In this document: one piece after another, positions 51,282-61,427 of the stretch
Layout of the letters: each line of letters starts with the position of its first letter
Position numbering within the stretch: the first letter of the stretch is position 1
Source: Roseibium aquae
GTDB taxonomy: Bacteria; Pseudomonadota; Alphaproteobacteria; Rhizobiales; Stappiaceae
Direction of reading: 5' to 3'
Length of the DNA: 64,000 bases
NCBI RefSeq assembly: GCF_008711285.1
Contig: NZ_VXDC01000010.1
Location: forward strand, 1-64,000
Notes under the pieces: generated by a model
The model's input: the letters and a program-made list of their open reading frames with translations, nothing else
Database searches by the model: none
What the model was told of the DNA's origin: nothing
Translations under genes and position numbers: made by a program

Positions 51282-52508
51282 TTAGAACGTGCGCTGGATC
51301 CGGAACACGCCGACGAGCTGACCATCGTCACGGAACGTGGTGCCACCAGCAACCGGGTTGTTCCAGTCGACAGTGCTGTACTCAAGCTCAGCACCGATGT
51401 CGAGACCGCGAACCGGCGACCAGACAACGTTACCCTGAACGTTCCACTCTGTAGAATCCTGGACGGTGAAACCGTGATCCCGATCAATGTAGCTGGCGGT
51501 CAAGCCAGACTTCACGGTTGAGGTCCATGCGTGGCTGATGCCACCACCGATTGCCCAAGATTTTGTTGTCGCAATGCTTGTACCAGCAGCATTCACAACT
51601 GCGTCTGCAGTTCTGGCGTTGGATGCAGCGGCATAGTTCGCAGCACCATCAGAGTACGAAGCCTGGAACCCAAGCGACGTGCCGGAGGAGATCATCGGCA
51701 GCTTGAACTGCACGCCACCGCCGATGGCCCAGCCAAGTTCACTGTCAGCCGTCAAAGCGCTGCCGGCAGCGGAGTTCACGTAGACGTGGTGCAGAGCACC
51801 CATGATCTGAGCAGAACCCCAGCCCTGATCAACGCGCAGGTTTGCGACGAGATCCGGATACTTGTGGCCACCATCAAGGTCAGTTACGCCGAAGCCCCCT
51901 TGAGCACCAGCCGAAGTCAGGATCCCTGCGCGGCGGTTAAGGCCGTCTTCCAAAGACACGGTTGCGGAGAAGCCGTTACCGAAGGCAGCGGTGTAGGAGA
52001 ACTGGTTCGTGGTGCCGTCATCGGCAAAGCCCATGTTCAGGACCGAACCCCAGTTCATGCCAGTGAAGAAGTCATAGCGCGAACCGGCGCGACCAGCGGT
52101 CAGACCGCCCCACTGGATGAATGCCTTGTCCAGGGAGAACGCATCGCCACGGCCGGAATCAGCGGTTGCGAAGATGTCGACATACGTGCGCAGCAGGCCG
52201 AATTCGGTCTGGGTGCGGCTGTCGAAATTGAAGTAACCACGTGCGCGGAAGCCAGTGGAGACGTCTGCGTCAGCGTCCCAAGCAGAACCGCCTTCGTTGT
52301 CAAAATCGAAGAAACGCAGTTCGGTACGAACACGGCCACCAATCTTGAGGCAGGTTTCGGTGCCCGGCAGATAGAAGAAGCCAGTGCCGTAAACGTCACA
52401 GACGCGAACGTAGTCAACCGGCTCCGGAGCAACCGGAAGATCGGCAGCAGATGCGCCGGTTGCTGCGGTGGCAGCTGCGGCAGCGAGCATCAAGCCCTTG
52501 AATTTCAT
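51282..52508 (-). CDS. Omp2b-type porin
   Basis: A 408-residue outer membrane porin of the Rhizobiales Omp2b family. The signal peptide MKFKGLMLAAAAATAATG ends at ASA-A near residue 22, followed by the family hallmark VRVCDVYGTGFFYLPGTETCLKIGG with two conserved cysteines. Alternating strands continue to a C-terminal phenylalanine (QRTF), the Bam recognition end. Start at 52508 fits the signal. A strong terminator follows and a long leader precedes it, as for highly expressed porins. Confidence 0.93.
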   Translation of the reverse strand: MKFKGLMLAAAAATAATGASAADLPVAPEPVDYVRVCDVYGTGFFYLPGTETCLKIGGRVRTELRFFDFDNEGGSAWDADADVSTGFRARGYFNFDSRTQTEFGLLRTYVDIFATADSGRGDAFSLDKAFIQWGGLTAGRAGSRYDFFTGMNWGSVLNMGFADDGTTNQFSYTAAFGNGFSATVSLEDGLNRRAGILTSAGAQGGFGVTDLDGGHKYPDLVANLRVDQGWGSAQIMGALHHVYVNSAAGSALTADSELGWAIGGGVQFKLPMISSGTSLGFQASYSDGAANYAAASNARTADAVVNAAGTSIATTKSWAIGGGISHAWTSTVKSGLTASYIDRDHGFTVQDSTEWNVQGNVVWSPVRGLDIGAELEYSTVDWNNPVAGGTTFRDDGQLVGVFRIQRTF

Positions 52509-52927
52509 AGTGACCTCCAATCAGTCAATTCAGTTATGATTTTCATTTGGCAGCGCCGTTGTGAAAACCATGTCCCCGCGAAAATCTCTGTCTTTGATCC
52601 CGACCGGAGGCTAACTGTCCGAGGCGGGCAAAGCAGTGCGGCCCGAAAGCCGCTCGCAGGAGTGACCATACGCATCCCGATCTCTCGTTCAACACGGAAG
52701 TGCAGCCAAGCCCGCTTCAGGGGCAGCTTTGAAATACGGTGTGGTAGGAATGTCACAAAAACACAGCCGGAATTCAGGATTGGGTAAGGATTCGCCCAAA
52801 TTTACCCGTCATTTCAGCGGGCTTTCCCGCCATGCTGGAGCCCGGCTTGCAGCCAGGCGGGGCTGAATCGGATCAGAAAACGCGATCAAACAACCCTGCC
52901 GAGTCGGACCGGCCCGCCCCGACCAAC
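52509..52927. other. Long upstream region of the porin gene
   Basis: No gene was recognised in 419 bases between the porin start and the end of pbpC. A possible porin promoter lies at 52731-52758, which would give an untranslated leader of roughly 215 bases. Porin leaders often carry sRNA or regulator sites, but none was recognised here. Confidence 0.5.
52731..52758 (-). promoter_or_regulatory. Possible promoter of the porin gene
   Basis: On the minus strand TTGTGA (52758-52753) is followed after 16 bases by TATTTC (52736-52731). Both boxes match the vegetative consensus partially. The spacing fits and no better pair was seen nearer to the gene. Confidence 0.35.
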
Positions 52928-55051
52928 CTATTTCGCGAACAGTTGAACGCTTGCCGAATCGCCACGGGAATCGATCACGGTGACTTCCACGAAGCCGCCA
53001 GCCGGCAGTGGGCGGGACAGGGTTCTCGAGTAGAGGCCACCGCCCTGCGGCACAGGACGGCCGTCGAACAGAACGAAAAACGGTAACCGCCCACCCGTCA
53101 TCTTGATCACCAGATCGCTTTTCGAACCGCTCGAAAGACCAAGGTCAACCACAGCGCCATCCGGGGGATAGGTGATTCCCAGGACGTTTCCGGTCTTGCT
53201 CTCCAAACCGATACGCGCCTCACGCAAGGCCTCCGGCGGGGTCGAACGGGCCTCGGCGGTCAAGGTGGCGGGCGGCGGCGCAAGCGGAACCCGCTCGGCT
53301 CCAAGGTTCTGAAAGACTTCGAACAGGATCGGAGCCGCCGCATCGGCGCCCGTCTGCCTGGGCACGGGCGTCCCGTCCGCCCGTCCAAGCCACACGCCAG
53401 CCACATGGCGGCCGTCGTAGCCAACCGCCCATGCGTCCCGATAGCCATAGCTGGTCCCTGTCTTGTAGGCGACCGCCGATGTGTCCGCCGCCTGCGGCTG
53501 CGGCAGGCCGCTCAGGATATCGCCCACAAACCAGGCCGCTTCCGCACTCAGGACAGGCCGCCCGCGCGAACCGGTGACTGCAAGGGCGGTGCTTTGCTCG
53601 GCATCGATCGACAGAAAAAGGGGCCGGCCCAGGCGCGCCAACGCTCCAAAGGCCGCGACAAGATCCTGCAAGCTCACGCCCACACCGCCCAGCGCGACGG
53701 CAAGTCCCGGCGTCTTGCCCTCCGGCAGCCGCGGCCGGAGCCCAGCCCGTTTCAACCGCGCGAACAGCTTGGACGGACCGATGGCCTCAAGCATCCGAAC
53801 CGACGGGGTGTTCAGGGACAGTTGCAGCGCTTCACGGATGGTGACGGTGCCCTGATAGGACAGGTCGAAGTTTGTCGGCTTGTATCCGGACACATCAACC
53901 GGACGGTCGGAGACCAGACTGTTCGGATGCGCGATCCGGTCCTCGAAGGCCAGACCGTAGATGAAGGGTTTCAGGGTCGAGCCGGGCGAACGGGTCGCGA
54001 GCGTCATGTCAACGTGGCCGTCCCGGGCCTCGTTCAGAAGGTCCGGCGACCCAAGTGCCGCGCGCACCTCCCCGGTTTGATGATCGGCAACCAGAATCGC
54101 CGCCGACACATGAGGGGCGAAGGCCGCTGCCCGCCGGGCCAGCATGCTCTCCAGCCGGCTCTGGAGAGCCTTGTCGATCGTGAGCCGGTGCACAGCTTTC
54201 TGCGGCGCCGCCAGGATCGCGGCCTGTGCCCGGTGCGGAGCCAGCCGGGGCATGGCACGCCAGCGCTTGGGCATCCGCTCCGACTTTGCGGCTATGGCAT
54301 CGGCCGCCGAAAGGACGCCGGCCCCGACCGCCCGGTCCAGAATCCTGTTGCGGGCAAGGCGCGCCGCGTCGCCGAACCGGTCCGGCCGCCGTCCCTCCGG
54401 CGATTGGGGCAAGGCTACGAGCAAGGCGGCCTGGGCGGGCGTAAGGCGGTCCGGTTCCTTGCCGAACCATGTCAGGCTGGCCGCACGCACGCCTTCCAGA
54501 TTGCCGCCAAACGGCGCGCGCAGGGCATAAAGCGCCAGGATTTCTTCCTTGGTATAAAGCCGCTCCAGCGCCAGCGCCGAGACGATCTGGTCATACTTGG
54601 CGGTGAGCGAACGCGTCCCGCTCTCGTCCAGAAGACGCGCAACCTGCATGGTCAGGGTCGATCCGCCAGACACGATCCGGCCGTTGAGGGCAGCCTGCAC
54701 GGCGGCGCGAACGAAGGCTCTGGGATCGACCCCGCTGTGGGAATAAAAACGCCGGTCCTCGAATGCGATCAGCATCCGCCAGTAGAGCGGATCCACATCG
54801 GCGGGACCAACCGGAAGCCGCCATTTGTCATCGGGGCTCAGGAACGCCCTCAAAAGCAGATCGTTCCGGTCGAGAACGACGGGAGAGACCTGCACTTGCA
54901 GACCGGCCAGATGCCGCTCGGCGGTTCGCACGTCCGAGCGGATCTTCAGTCCGGCCCCCGCGCCCGCCACCGCGCACAGAAGAAGCGCCCCGATGGCAAG
55001 GCGCTGCCTGAGGCGCCATCGAGACGTTGAAGAGGTCCCGCGCGCGCCCAT
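52928..55051 (-). CDS. pbpC: Penicillin-binding protein 1C
   Basis: A bifunctional peptidoglycan synthase, 707 residues from ATG 55051; an ATG 21 bases upstream that overlaps the preceding gene is an alternative. In order: a membrane anchor (about 18-37), the GT51 transglycosylase with catalytic Glu98 in FEDRRFYSH, the penicillin-binding domain with Ser358-x-x-Lys361 in SPGSTLKP, SLN and KTGTS motifs, and the C-terminal BiPBP_C domain. It follows the alpha-2-macroglobulin gene, the classic pairing in which PBP1C repairs the wall where the macroglobulin traps attacking proteases. Confidence 0.94.
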   Translation of the reverse strand: MGARGTSSTSRWRLRQRLAIGALLLCAVAGAGAGLKIRSDVRTAERHLAGLQVQVSPVVLDRNDLLLRAFLSPDDKWRLPVGPADVDPLYWRMLIAFEDRRFYSHSGVDPRAFVRAAVQAALNGRIVSGGSTLTMQVARLLDESGTRSLTAKYDQIVSALALERLYTKEEILALYALRAPFGGNLEGVRAASLTWFGKEPDRLTPAQAALLVALPQSPEGRRPDRFGDAARLARNRILDRAVGAGVLSAADAIAAKSERMPKRWRAMPRLAPHRAQAAILAAPQKAVHRLTIDKALQSRLESMLARRAAAFAPHVSAAILVADHQTGEVRAALGSPDLLNEARDGHVDMTLATRSPGSTLKPFIYGLAFEDRIAHPNSLVSDRPVDVSGYKPTNFDLSYQGTVTIREALQLSLNTPSVRMLEAIGPSKLFARLKRAGLRPRLPEGKTPGLAVALGGVGVSLQDLVAAFGALARLGRPLFLSIDAEQSTALAVTGSRGRPVLSAEAAWFVGDILSGLPQPQAADTSAVAYKTGTSYGYRDAWAVGYDGRHVAGVWLGRADGTPVPRQTGADAAAPILFEVFQNLGAERVPLAPPPATLTAEARSTPPEALREARIGLESKTGNVLGITYPPDGAVVDLGLSSGSKSDLVIKMTGGRLPFFVLFDGRPVPQGGGLYSRTLSRPLPAGGFVEVTVIDSRGDSASVQLFAK

Positions 55052-55055
55052 GAGC

Positions 55056-58000
55056 CTATTGCGCGCCGCCATCGATGATCGTCATGCGCCCGCCCGCCGT
55101 TACGGCGCGTCGGTCGGGATGGTACATGTCTTCAACGCTGGCCGGGGGATGCGCATAATCGCCAGGAATGACGGCCCGGGCGAGATAGGCGAAGGTCATT
55201 TCGTCACCGCCTTGCCGGGTCTGATCCACGGCCACCTCGAACCGGTCCGCATGGAAGGCGACCGTTTCCGCCTGATCGATCACCTGCAGGAAATCGAGCG
55301 CCGCCAGATCGCCGGAGCGCACGAGCCGGGGGTTGTCGATTGCCAGGCCGGCAGGAATCCGGTCGACCACCATCAATCGGCCTGGCATGTCACTGAGCGC
55401 CCGCACGCTCACCACCACCGCGAGCCGGGTGTTCACCGGAATGGCGCCTGGATCCAGCGGGTTGCCATCGAGATCGTAAAACGACCGTTCGATCTGGTAG
55501 TCCCGGCCCGAGGCGGGTTCGGTCTGCTCTGGCTGCCCCGTGACCGAAACCAGAAGGTCTACGGCTTCCGCGCCCTCGTTCACAAACCTGGCCGGAGCCG
55601 TGGTCAGATCCTCGCCGTCGAACGACCAGGCGATCCGGCCGGTGTCGGCGTCACCCTCCAGCCGAAGCTGAACCGAGGATGTGTCGTTCAAAAGCTCCCG
55701 GGCCGCCAGCAGCATCCAAGCCATATCCTGTGTGGAATAGCTTTGCCTTTGGGCCTGCGCATCCGCGAACTCGGCCAAGGCCCGGTTGCGAAGCGGCCGG
55801 TCCATTCCCGAGGCGGCCGCATAGGTCACCACGCCCGCGCCATCGCGCAGGCGGCTGCCGTAATCGGCCCGGTACCAGGGGGTCTGCGGCATGGAAAGAG
55901 CGGCCACCGCCGCATCGAATCCGGTCGTAGCGCGCTCCGTTTCACCGTAAAGCGACAAGGCCGCGGCCAATTGGGCTTTGGCCATGGGCGTTGCAAAGGC
56001 ATTCAGCTTGGCATCGAGATAATACCGCAGATCGCCGATCGAGGCCCGGCCATTGCGCGCCAGAACATAAAGCGCATAGGCAATGTCCTCGCCACCCCGC
56101 TCGAAGTCCTGAACATAGGCCAGCCTGTTTTCGAGATTGTCGAGCGCGGAGGTCAAGGCCCGGGCCGGGACCACGAACCCCTGTTCATCTGCGCGGGACA
56201 GAAAATCGGTCACATAGGCATCGAGCCAGGTGTCACCCGACCCATAGCTGTTCCACAGACCAAAGGCACCATTGGCCGACTGATTGGCCAAAACGCGGGA
56301 AATCCCGGTCTCCACCTTTTGCCGCAGATCGCCGACATCGCCCAAACCGCTGTCTTGGGCAACAGTGCTCAAGTAAAGAAGCGGCATGGACTGGCTGGTG
56401 ACCTGCTCGGTACAGCCATAGGGATACCGGTCCAAGGCGCCGAGCAAGGACGCCACGTTGATCCGGGCAGCCTGTGCGGAACTGACCTTCACCGACACCG
56501 TTCCGGGGCGGAAGTCGCCGATCAAACCCTCATCCAGCACCAGGGCTCCACCGGCGGACACGGCGAAGGAAGACTGGCGCACCGTTTGTGGCCGCGTGTC
56601 GCGAATATCGATCGGCACCGTTTTGACGAAGCTCGCGCCATCGGGACCGGTCAAAGCGGCCACGATCGCCGATCTCAGCAGCTCGGCCCCGGCCGTCACC
56701 TCCACGGAGACTTGCCTGCGGTCTCCCGCTCCAAGGTCCAGAACGGCAGGAACATCGCCTGTCAGCGCCAGACCCTGTCCCGCAGACAGCGTCAGATCAT
56801 AAGACCCCGCGCCGCCTTCCACATTATCGATGTCGACCAGAACACGGGTCGTGTCCCCGGGCGCCAGGAACCGCGGAGCGCTGGCGCTGACAACCAACGG
56901 CGCCCGCACCTCGATATCCTGCACCCCGTGCCCGACCCCGTCCCGGCTCCAGGCCACGGCCATGATCCGCAAGGTGCCGTTGAAATCCGGCACGTCGAAT
57001 GTCACGGTGGCCGCGCCATCCGCTCCCACCTTGACACTGCCCGAAAACAGCGCGACGGGCTCTTCATCTGGTGGCGGAGCATCGAGGCGCATGGCTGCCG
57101 CATCGCCGCCCGAACGTACCCGCCCGGGAGTGCCGAGCGTCCGGTCGATCAACTGTCCGTACAGATCCCGGATTTCGGCACCGAGGCGATGCTGGCCGAA
57201 ATACCAAGTTTCGGGCGCGGGCGCCTCGTATCCCGTGAGGTTCAAGATCCCGAGATCGACGGCTGCGACCGTGACATATGCTTCCGTCCCCGCCGCAAGG
57301 TTTGCGAGGCGAACCGGAACGTCGAGCCGGGTCCCAGGACGGATTTTGTCCGGCGCCGAAACGGAGACGTCCAGCACGCGATCCTCGGGGTTGACGGACA
57401 GCCAGCTCAAGCCGACCGCACGGGATGGCATCCGATTGTCGGCCAGATCCATGGGCCGGTAGAGACTGGCGGTCACATACACACCCGCTCCCCAGTCCTC
57501 GCCGACCGGAATGTTCACTTCAACCGGGTCCTGCCCGACCGCGACCGTCTGACTGTGCGCCACGCCGCCCGCAAGCACCTTGATCACAGCTTCACCCGGC
57601 ATTTGCGGCACTAGGCGCAGGACGGCCGTCTCGCCGGGGCGGTAGGTGTCCCGGTCGAGCGCGACGTCCAGATAGTCCGGCGTCTCCGATGTTGCGCTGG
57701 CGCCGTACCAACCGGCCGAAAACTCAACTTGGGTGATGGCGCCGAACGCTTCCGACATCACCTCAAGCCGATACTCGCCCCAGTCGACCGGGACACTGAG
57801 GGTCGCGGGGCCCTCCGCCGAGACGGTCAAGGTTCCGCTGTCGACGCGGCGCGCGCTGGTGACCGGTTCATACCGCCATTCTCCGCCCGTGCGGTACCAT
57901 TGATAGCGGCGGTCGAGCCGTGACAAGGACCAGGACAACCCCTCGGCCGCGCGCCGCGCGCCATCCGGTGTGACTGCGATGATCTGGAACGACGCGGGGC

Positions 58001-60578
58001 CGCCCTCGTCGACACCGCCCTCAAAGGCCGGCTTCACGCCAATACGGGGGCCATCCGCCTTGACCGGGATGTCAAGGCTCCGCTCGACATAGCGGCCTCC
58101 GGCCTCCACCAGACGGGTCACAATGACGGCGTCATAAAGCGCGGTCGTCTCCAGAAGACCGGGAACGGGAACGGAAAACGCCAGGTTTCCGGCGGCATCG
58201 GTCCGCAGGTCTCCAGGTAGGGCCGCCCGGATCGGGTAGGTGTCATCGCCAAGCAATCCGACCTGATAACCGGGATGGCCGGGAAGCTGCCGGGTTGGGT
58301 TTACGAGCACCTCGCCCTCCAGCCGCTGATCGCCAGCCGGCGACCCGTACAAAAACCGGGCTGACAACGACACCTCGACCGGTGGCGAGGCGGTCAGGCG
58401 GTCAGAATCGGCTTCGAGCGCATAGTCGACCCGCTCGGGCTGATAGTCCTCGACGAGGAAGGTCTCTTGCGCCAGCGGCGGTGTATCGGGGTCGGTGTGG
58501 ACGGCAAAGGACCAGATCCCTTGCTGAGCGCCGGGCTCCAGGTCCAGATCGTGGAAGTGACTGCCGAGCCCGCCATCCTGGACCGTGACCCGGGCATGCT
58601 CCACGCCATCCGGACGGGTGATGAGCAAGGTCAGCGGCAGGTTCTCTTGGGCAACCGCCTTGTCGGTGCGCAAAAGCGCCTGGATGTGCACGGTGTCTCC
58701 GGCCTTGTAGATCCCCCTGTCCGTCCATGCGAAGACATCGAGCGGACCTGGAGCGGGACGCCCGTCGACGCCGCGGTCGGAGAGATCGAAGGCCGGTTTG
58801 CCAAGATCGAGAAAACTGTAATCGCCCTCCCCGGTTTCGGCCACGAGCAGCGAAGGCGCCATGCCTCCGCCCCCCCGGGTCAGCCCGCGAGCAAAGACCG
58901 CGGTTCCCTGATCATCCGTCCGCTGCTCGCCCAGGATTTCATTGTTCAACGCCACAAGGCGGACCGTCACACCCGGAACGGCGGCCGCCGTGGTCAGCGA
59001 CCGGACATTGGCCGTCAAACCGTCTTGGGCCGAGATCGCCGATAGCCCAAGATCGGACACCAGGAACCATTGGGTGGCCTGCGGCCCCCAGCGGTTTTCG
59101 GTGTCGAGCTTCGACCGGGCAGTCATGGCATAAATACCGGGTCTAAGATCAAACCCCATGCCGGAAACAGGAATCGCGGTCGTGATGTCCTCATTCAGCC
59201 GGTTCCCGGTCTCGATTACGCCCGACCAGACCTTTTCACCGAGGCTCTCATCGATCTGATCCGCCTCGTAGCTCCTCAATTGGCTCAAAAACCGGTTGTC
59301 CCGGACCGCGTCCGCCAGCGACCGGTCGCCGATGCGATAGACGCCGAGATCGACCTCATTGGTGTTGACCGTCCGGATCGGGATCGTCGGCTCGCCGCCG
59401 GCCGGCAGGACATAGGCCCGGCCAATGAACTGGGCAGCGGGCGCGCGATCGCGCACGTAGATCGACAACCGGGCCGAGTTTTCCAGGCGCTCGCCATCGG
59501 CTGCAGGCAGACCGCTGCGGGCCGTCACACTGTACCGCGCCCCGTGAACCACTCCATCAATGCAGATTTGCGCGTCCTCGGATTCGATCGACAGACTGCC
59601 CTGCCCGACAGCGGTCACATAGGCGCTCAGATCCGTCCCGCGCGGCAATTCCTGCGAAAACACCAGACAGATCCGCGGTGCGGCGGCATCCGAATCCACC
59701 TGATGATCGACGATCCGGAAGCCATGTTCGGCGATCATCCGGCCGTAACGCCGCCGACGCTCCGGATCCTCCTGCAGCGCAAGAGAGGCCCGTAGCGCTT
59801 TGATCGCCGGCTTCCAGTTTTCCTGAACCGCAAGGCTTTCGGAAATCCGGTCAAGGCCAATCGCCCGCTCATTTTCAGAAATCGCACGCAGATAGGCCGA
59901 AATCGACGCCAGTACCGTCTCATCGCGTTTGGTTTGACGGTCCATCCAATCGTTCGGATTCTGGGCCTGCAGGCTACTGGTCAGTTGGAGCCATGCGGCA
60001 AAATCATTCGGAACGAGCACGATCAGACGGCGGAAATCGGTCTCCGCCAAGGCCGCATTCCCCGCGCGCAGCGCCTGCATTCCTGCTTCGCGCAATTGGC
60101 CGGCCGTTTCCGCACCGATTTGCGTGGTCTGCTGGATCCGGGCCGCGAAGGTCTTTGCCTGATCGATCAGACCGGGTTCTAGAAACGCCAGTTCGGCTTG
60201 ACGGTCGGCTTCAGCGGTCACACGCGGCGCCTGAACCTCGACAACCCGACCGGCAATCGCCCCCTGAAAGCTTTGAAGCTGCCCGAAGTCGGACTTCAGA
60301 AAACACCATCCGGCGGAGGTGTTGTAGGTGAAGGCCCGGCATTGGCTGTCTTCCAGGCAAACCGCCTTGCATGAGTCGAGATCAACATCCTGAACGGTCC
60401 GGTAGTCGGAGCCGAAATAATCGGCATTCTCGATGGTCACGATCCGCCGGTCTTGCGCACCCGCGCCAGCTGTTGCGCCAAGAGCGAACGCGGCGGCAAG
60501 GCCTGCGCGCAAAAGAGCGCGTGGTGCCCTCAGCCAAAGGGTTTCGGCGCAGCTTTTCAGGGTAAAACCGCCGGGCAT
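55056..60578 (-). CDS. Bacterial alpha-2-macroglobulin with N-terminal PAN/apple domain
   Basis: A 1840-residue periplasmic protease trap of the YfhM type. A signal segment ends near residue 41, followed by a small PAN/apple-like domain at about 45-118 with cysteines 70, 74, 80 and 92. MG2 and later macroglobulin domains follow. The thioester is present as YGCTEQ with Cys1389, in place of the CLEQ of E. coli, so the protein should be able to bind proteases covalently. ATG 60578 follows GGAGGACAAGGTC and is preferred over a GTG 15 bases upstream. The stop overlaps or nearly touches pbpC. Confidence 0.93.
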   Translation of the reverse strand: MPGGFTLKSCAETLWLRAPRALLRAGLAAAFALGATAGAGAQDRRIVTIENADYFGSDYRTVQDVDLDSCKAVCLEDSQCRAFTYNTSAGWCFLKSDFGQLQSFQGAIAGRVVEVQAPRVTAEADRQAELAFLEPGLIDQAKTFAARIQQTTQIGAETAGQLREAGMQALRAGNAALAETDFRRLIVLVPNDFAAWLQLTSSLQAQNPNDWMDRQTKRDETVLASISAYLRAISENERAIGLDRISESLAVQENWKPAIKALRASLALQEDPERRRRYGRMIAEHGFRIVDHQVDSDAAAPRICLVFSQELPRGTDLSAYVTAVGQGSLSIESEDAQICIDGVVHGARYSVTARSGLPAADGERLENSARLSIYVRDRAPAAQFIGRAYVLPAGGEPTIPIRTVNTNEVDLGVYRIGDRSLADAVRDNRFLSQLRSYEADQIDESLGEKVWSGVIETGNRLNEDITTAIPVSGMGFDLRPGIYAMTARSKLDTENRWGPQATQWFLVSDLGLSAISAQDGLTANVRSLTTAAAVPGVTVRLVALNNEILGEQRTDDQGTAVFARGLTRGGGGMAPSLLVAETGEGDYSFLDLGKPAFDLSDRGVDGRPAPGPLDVFAWTDRGIYKAGDTVHIQALLRTDKAVAQENLPLTLLITRPDGVEHARVTVQDGGLGSHFHDLDLEPGAQQGIWSFAVHTDPDTPPLAQETFLVEDYQPERVDYALEADSDRLTASPPVEVSLSARFLYGSPAGDQRLEGEVLVNPTRQLPGHPGYQVGLLGDDTYPIRAALPGDLRTDAAGNLAFSVPVPGLLETTALYDAVIVTRLVEAGGRYVERSLDIPVKADGPRIGVKPAFEGGVDEGGPASFQIIAVTPDGARRAAEGLSWSLSRLDRRYQWYRTGGEWRYEPVTSARRVDSGTLTVSAEGPATLSVPVDWGEYRLEVMSEAFGAITQVEFSAGWYGASATSETPDYLDVALDRDTYRPGETAVLRLVPQMPGEAVIKVLAGGVAHSQTVAVGQDPVEVNIPVGEDWGAGVYVTASLYRPMDLADNRMPSRAVGLSWLSVNPEDRVLDVSVSAPDKIRPGTRLDVPVRLANLAAGTEAYVTVAAVDLGILNLTGYEAPAPETWYFGQHRLGAEIRDLYGQLIDRTLGTPGRVRSGGDAAAMRLDAPPPDEEPVALFSGSVKVGADGAATVTFDVPDFNGTLRIMAVAWSRDGVGHGVQDIEVRAPLVVSASAPRFLAPGDTTRVLVDIDNVEGGAGSYDLTLSAGQGLALTGDVPAVLDLGAGDRRQVSVEVTAGAELLRSAIVAALTGPDGASFVKTVPIDIRDTRPQTVRQSSFAVSAGGALVLDEGLIGDFRPGTVSVKVSSAQAARINVASLLGALDRYPYGCTEQVTSQSMPLLYLSTVAQDSGLGDVGDLRQKVETGISRVLANQSANGAFGLWNSYGSGDTWLDAYVTDFLSRADEQGFVVPARALTSALDNLENRLAYVQDFERGGEDIAYALYVLARNGRASIGDLRYYLDAKLNAFATPMAKAQLAAALSLYGETERATTGFDAAVAALSMPQTPWYRADYGSRLRDGAGVVTYAAASGMDRPLRNRALAEFADAQAQRQSYSTQDMAWMLLAARELLNDTSSVQLRLEGDADTGRIAWSFDGEDLTTAPARFVNEGAEAVDLLVSVTGQPEQTEPASGRDYQIERSFYDLDGNPLDPGAIPVNTRLAVVVSVRALSDMPGRLMVVDRIPAGLAIDNPRLVRSGDLAALDFLQVIDQAETVAFHADRFEVAVDQTRQGGDEMTFAYLARAVIPGDYAHPPASVEDMYHPDRRAVTAGGRMTIIDGGAQ

Positions 60579-60694
60579 GACCTTGTCCTCCACTTCGTAC
60601 CATGCAGCACCCGCTCAGCGGAACATGCAACCATGACACAGACAAGGCAATATTCGGCAATCGTCAGACCGGCGTGTTTCTACGTAGGGCTGAT

Positions 60695-61336
60695 CTATCC
60701 GATCCGGCGTGTCAGTTCCTCGATCAGGGTGGCCATTTCGGCGGCCGCCTTGCTGGAAGGCGCCGCCTCCATCACTGTTTGGCCATTGCCCATGGAGGCC
60801 GCGTAGCCGGTGCGATTGCCCAGGCGGGCGGTGAGCGCATCATACCCGGACTGTGCGATGGCTGCGGCCATTTCCTGGGTCAGGGACGCGCGGGGCGGCA
60901 CCCTGTTCAAAACCAAAAGGGCCGGTGTGCTTTCGCGGGCGGCCAGATCGATGGTTTGTTTGGTTGCCCACAGATCGACCGGGGTCGGCTGGATCGGCAC
61001 GATGACATAGTCGGCCGCGTCAATCGCGGGTTTGGCATCGGTGTCCGTCTTTGGCGGGGTGTCCACCACCACGAAACCGTGGTCGCGCGCCAGTGACCGG
61101 GCCTCCCGGCGCGACCCCCAGCCCGAGGCGGTTCTGAAGGCAAGACCGGTCGCGTCTTCCCCCAGGCTGTCTTCGCGCGCTTCGAACCAGGTCCCGAGCG
61201 ATCCTTGGGGGTCGACGTCGAGGATCGCGACCGGCAGGCCGCTCATCCGGCCGAGGGCGACCGCGATATGCGCGGCGAGCGTGGTCTTTCCCGAACCGCC
61301 CTTTTGTTGCGCCACTGTCAGTATACGCCCGGCCAT
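60695..61336 (-). CDS. Orphan ParA-family ATPase
   Basis: A 213-residue deviant Walker ATPase: the P loop QQKGGSGKTTLAAHIA at about residues 9-24, VDTPPKTDT as Walker A' / B region, and a VLNRVPPR segment. No parB gene or centromere-like repeats were seen beside it. Such short orphan ParA proteins position chemoreceptor clusters, carboxysomes or other cargo in other bacteria; the cargo here is unknown. Start chosen at 61336 (MAGRILTVAQ). Confidence 0.88.
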   Translation of the reverse strand: MAGRILTVAQQKGGSGKTTLAAHIAVALGRMSGLPVAILDVDPQGSLGTWFEAREDSLGEDATGLAFRTASGWGSRREARSLARDHGFVVVDTPPKTDTDAKPAIDAADYVIVPIQPTPVDLWATKQTIDLAARESTPALLVLNRVPPRASLTQEMAAAIAQSGYDALTARLGNRTGYAASMGNGQTVMEAAPSSKAAAEMATLIEELTRRIG

Positions 61337-61427
61337 CCCGTCCCCCTCGCATTTTGGTCTTTCAATCGCGACATCGATATTGCGACGCAGCAAGATGAAT
61401 GACAACCGAAGTTTTTCGAACCGGTGT

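Noticed and set aside
53405-57614. Two very long plus-strand frames across pbpC and the macroglobulin gene
   Set aside because: Antisense shadows; arginine- and histidine-rich composition typical of chance frames in GC-rich DNA.
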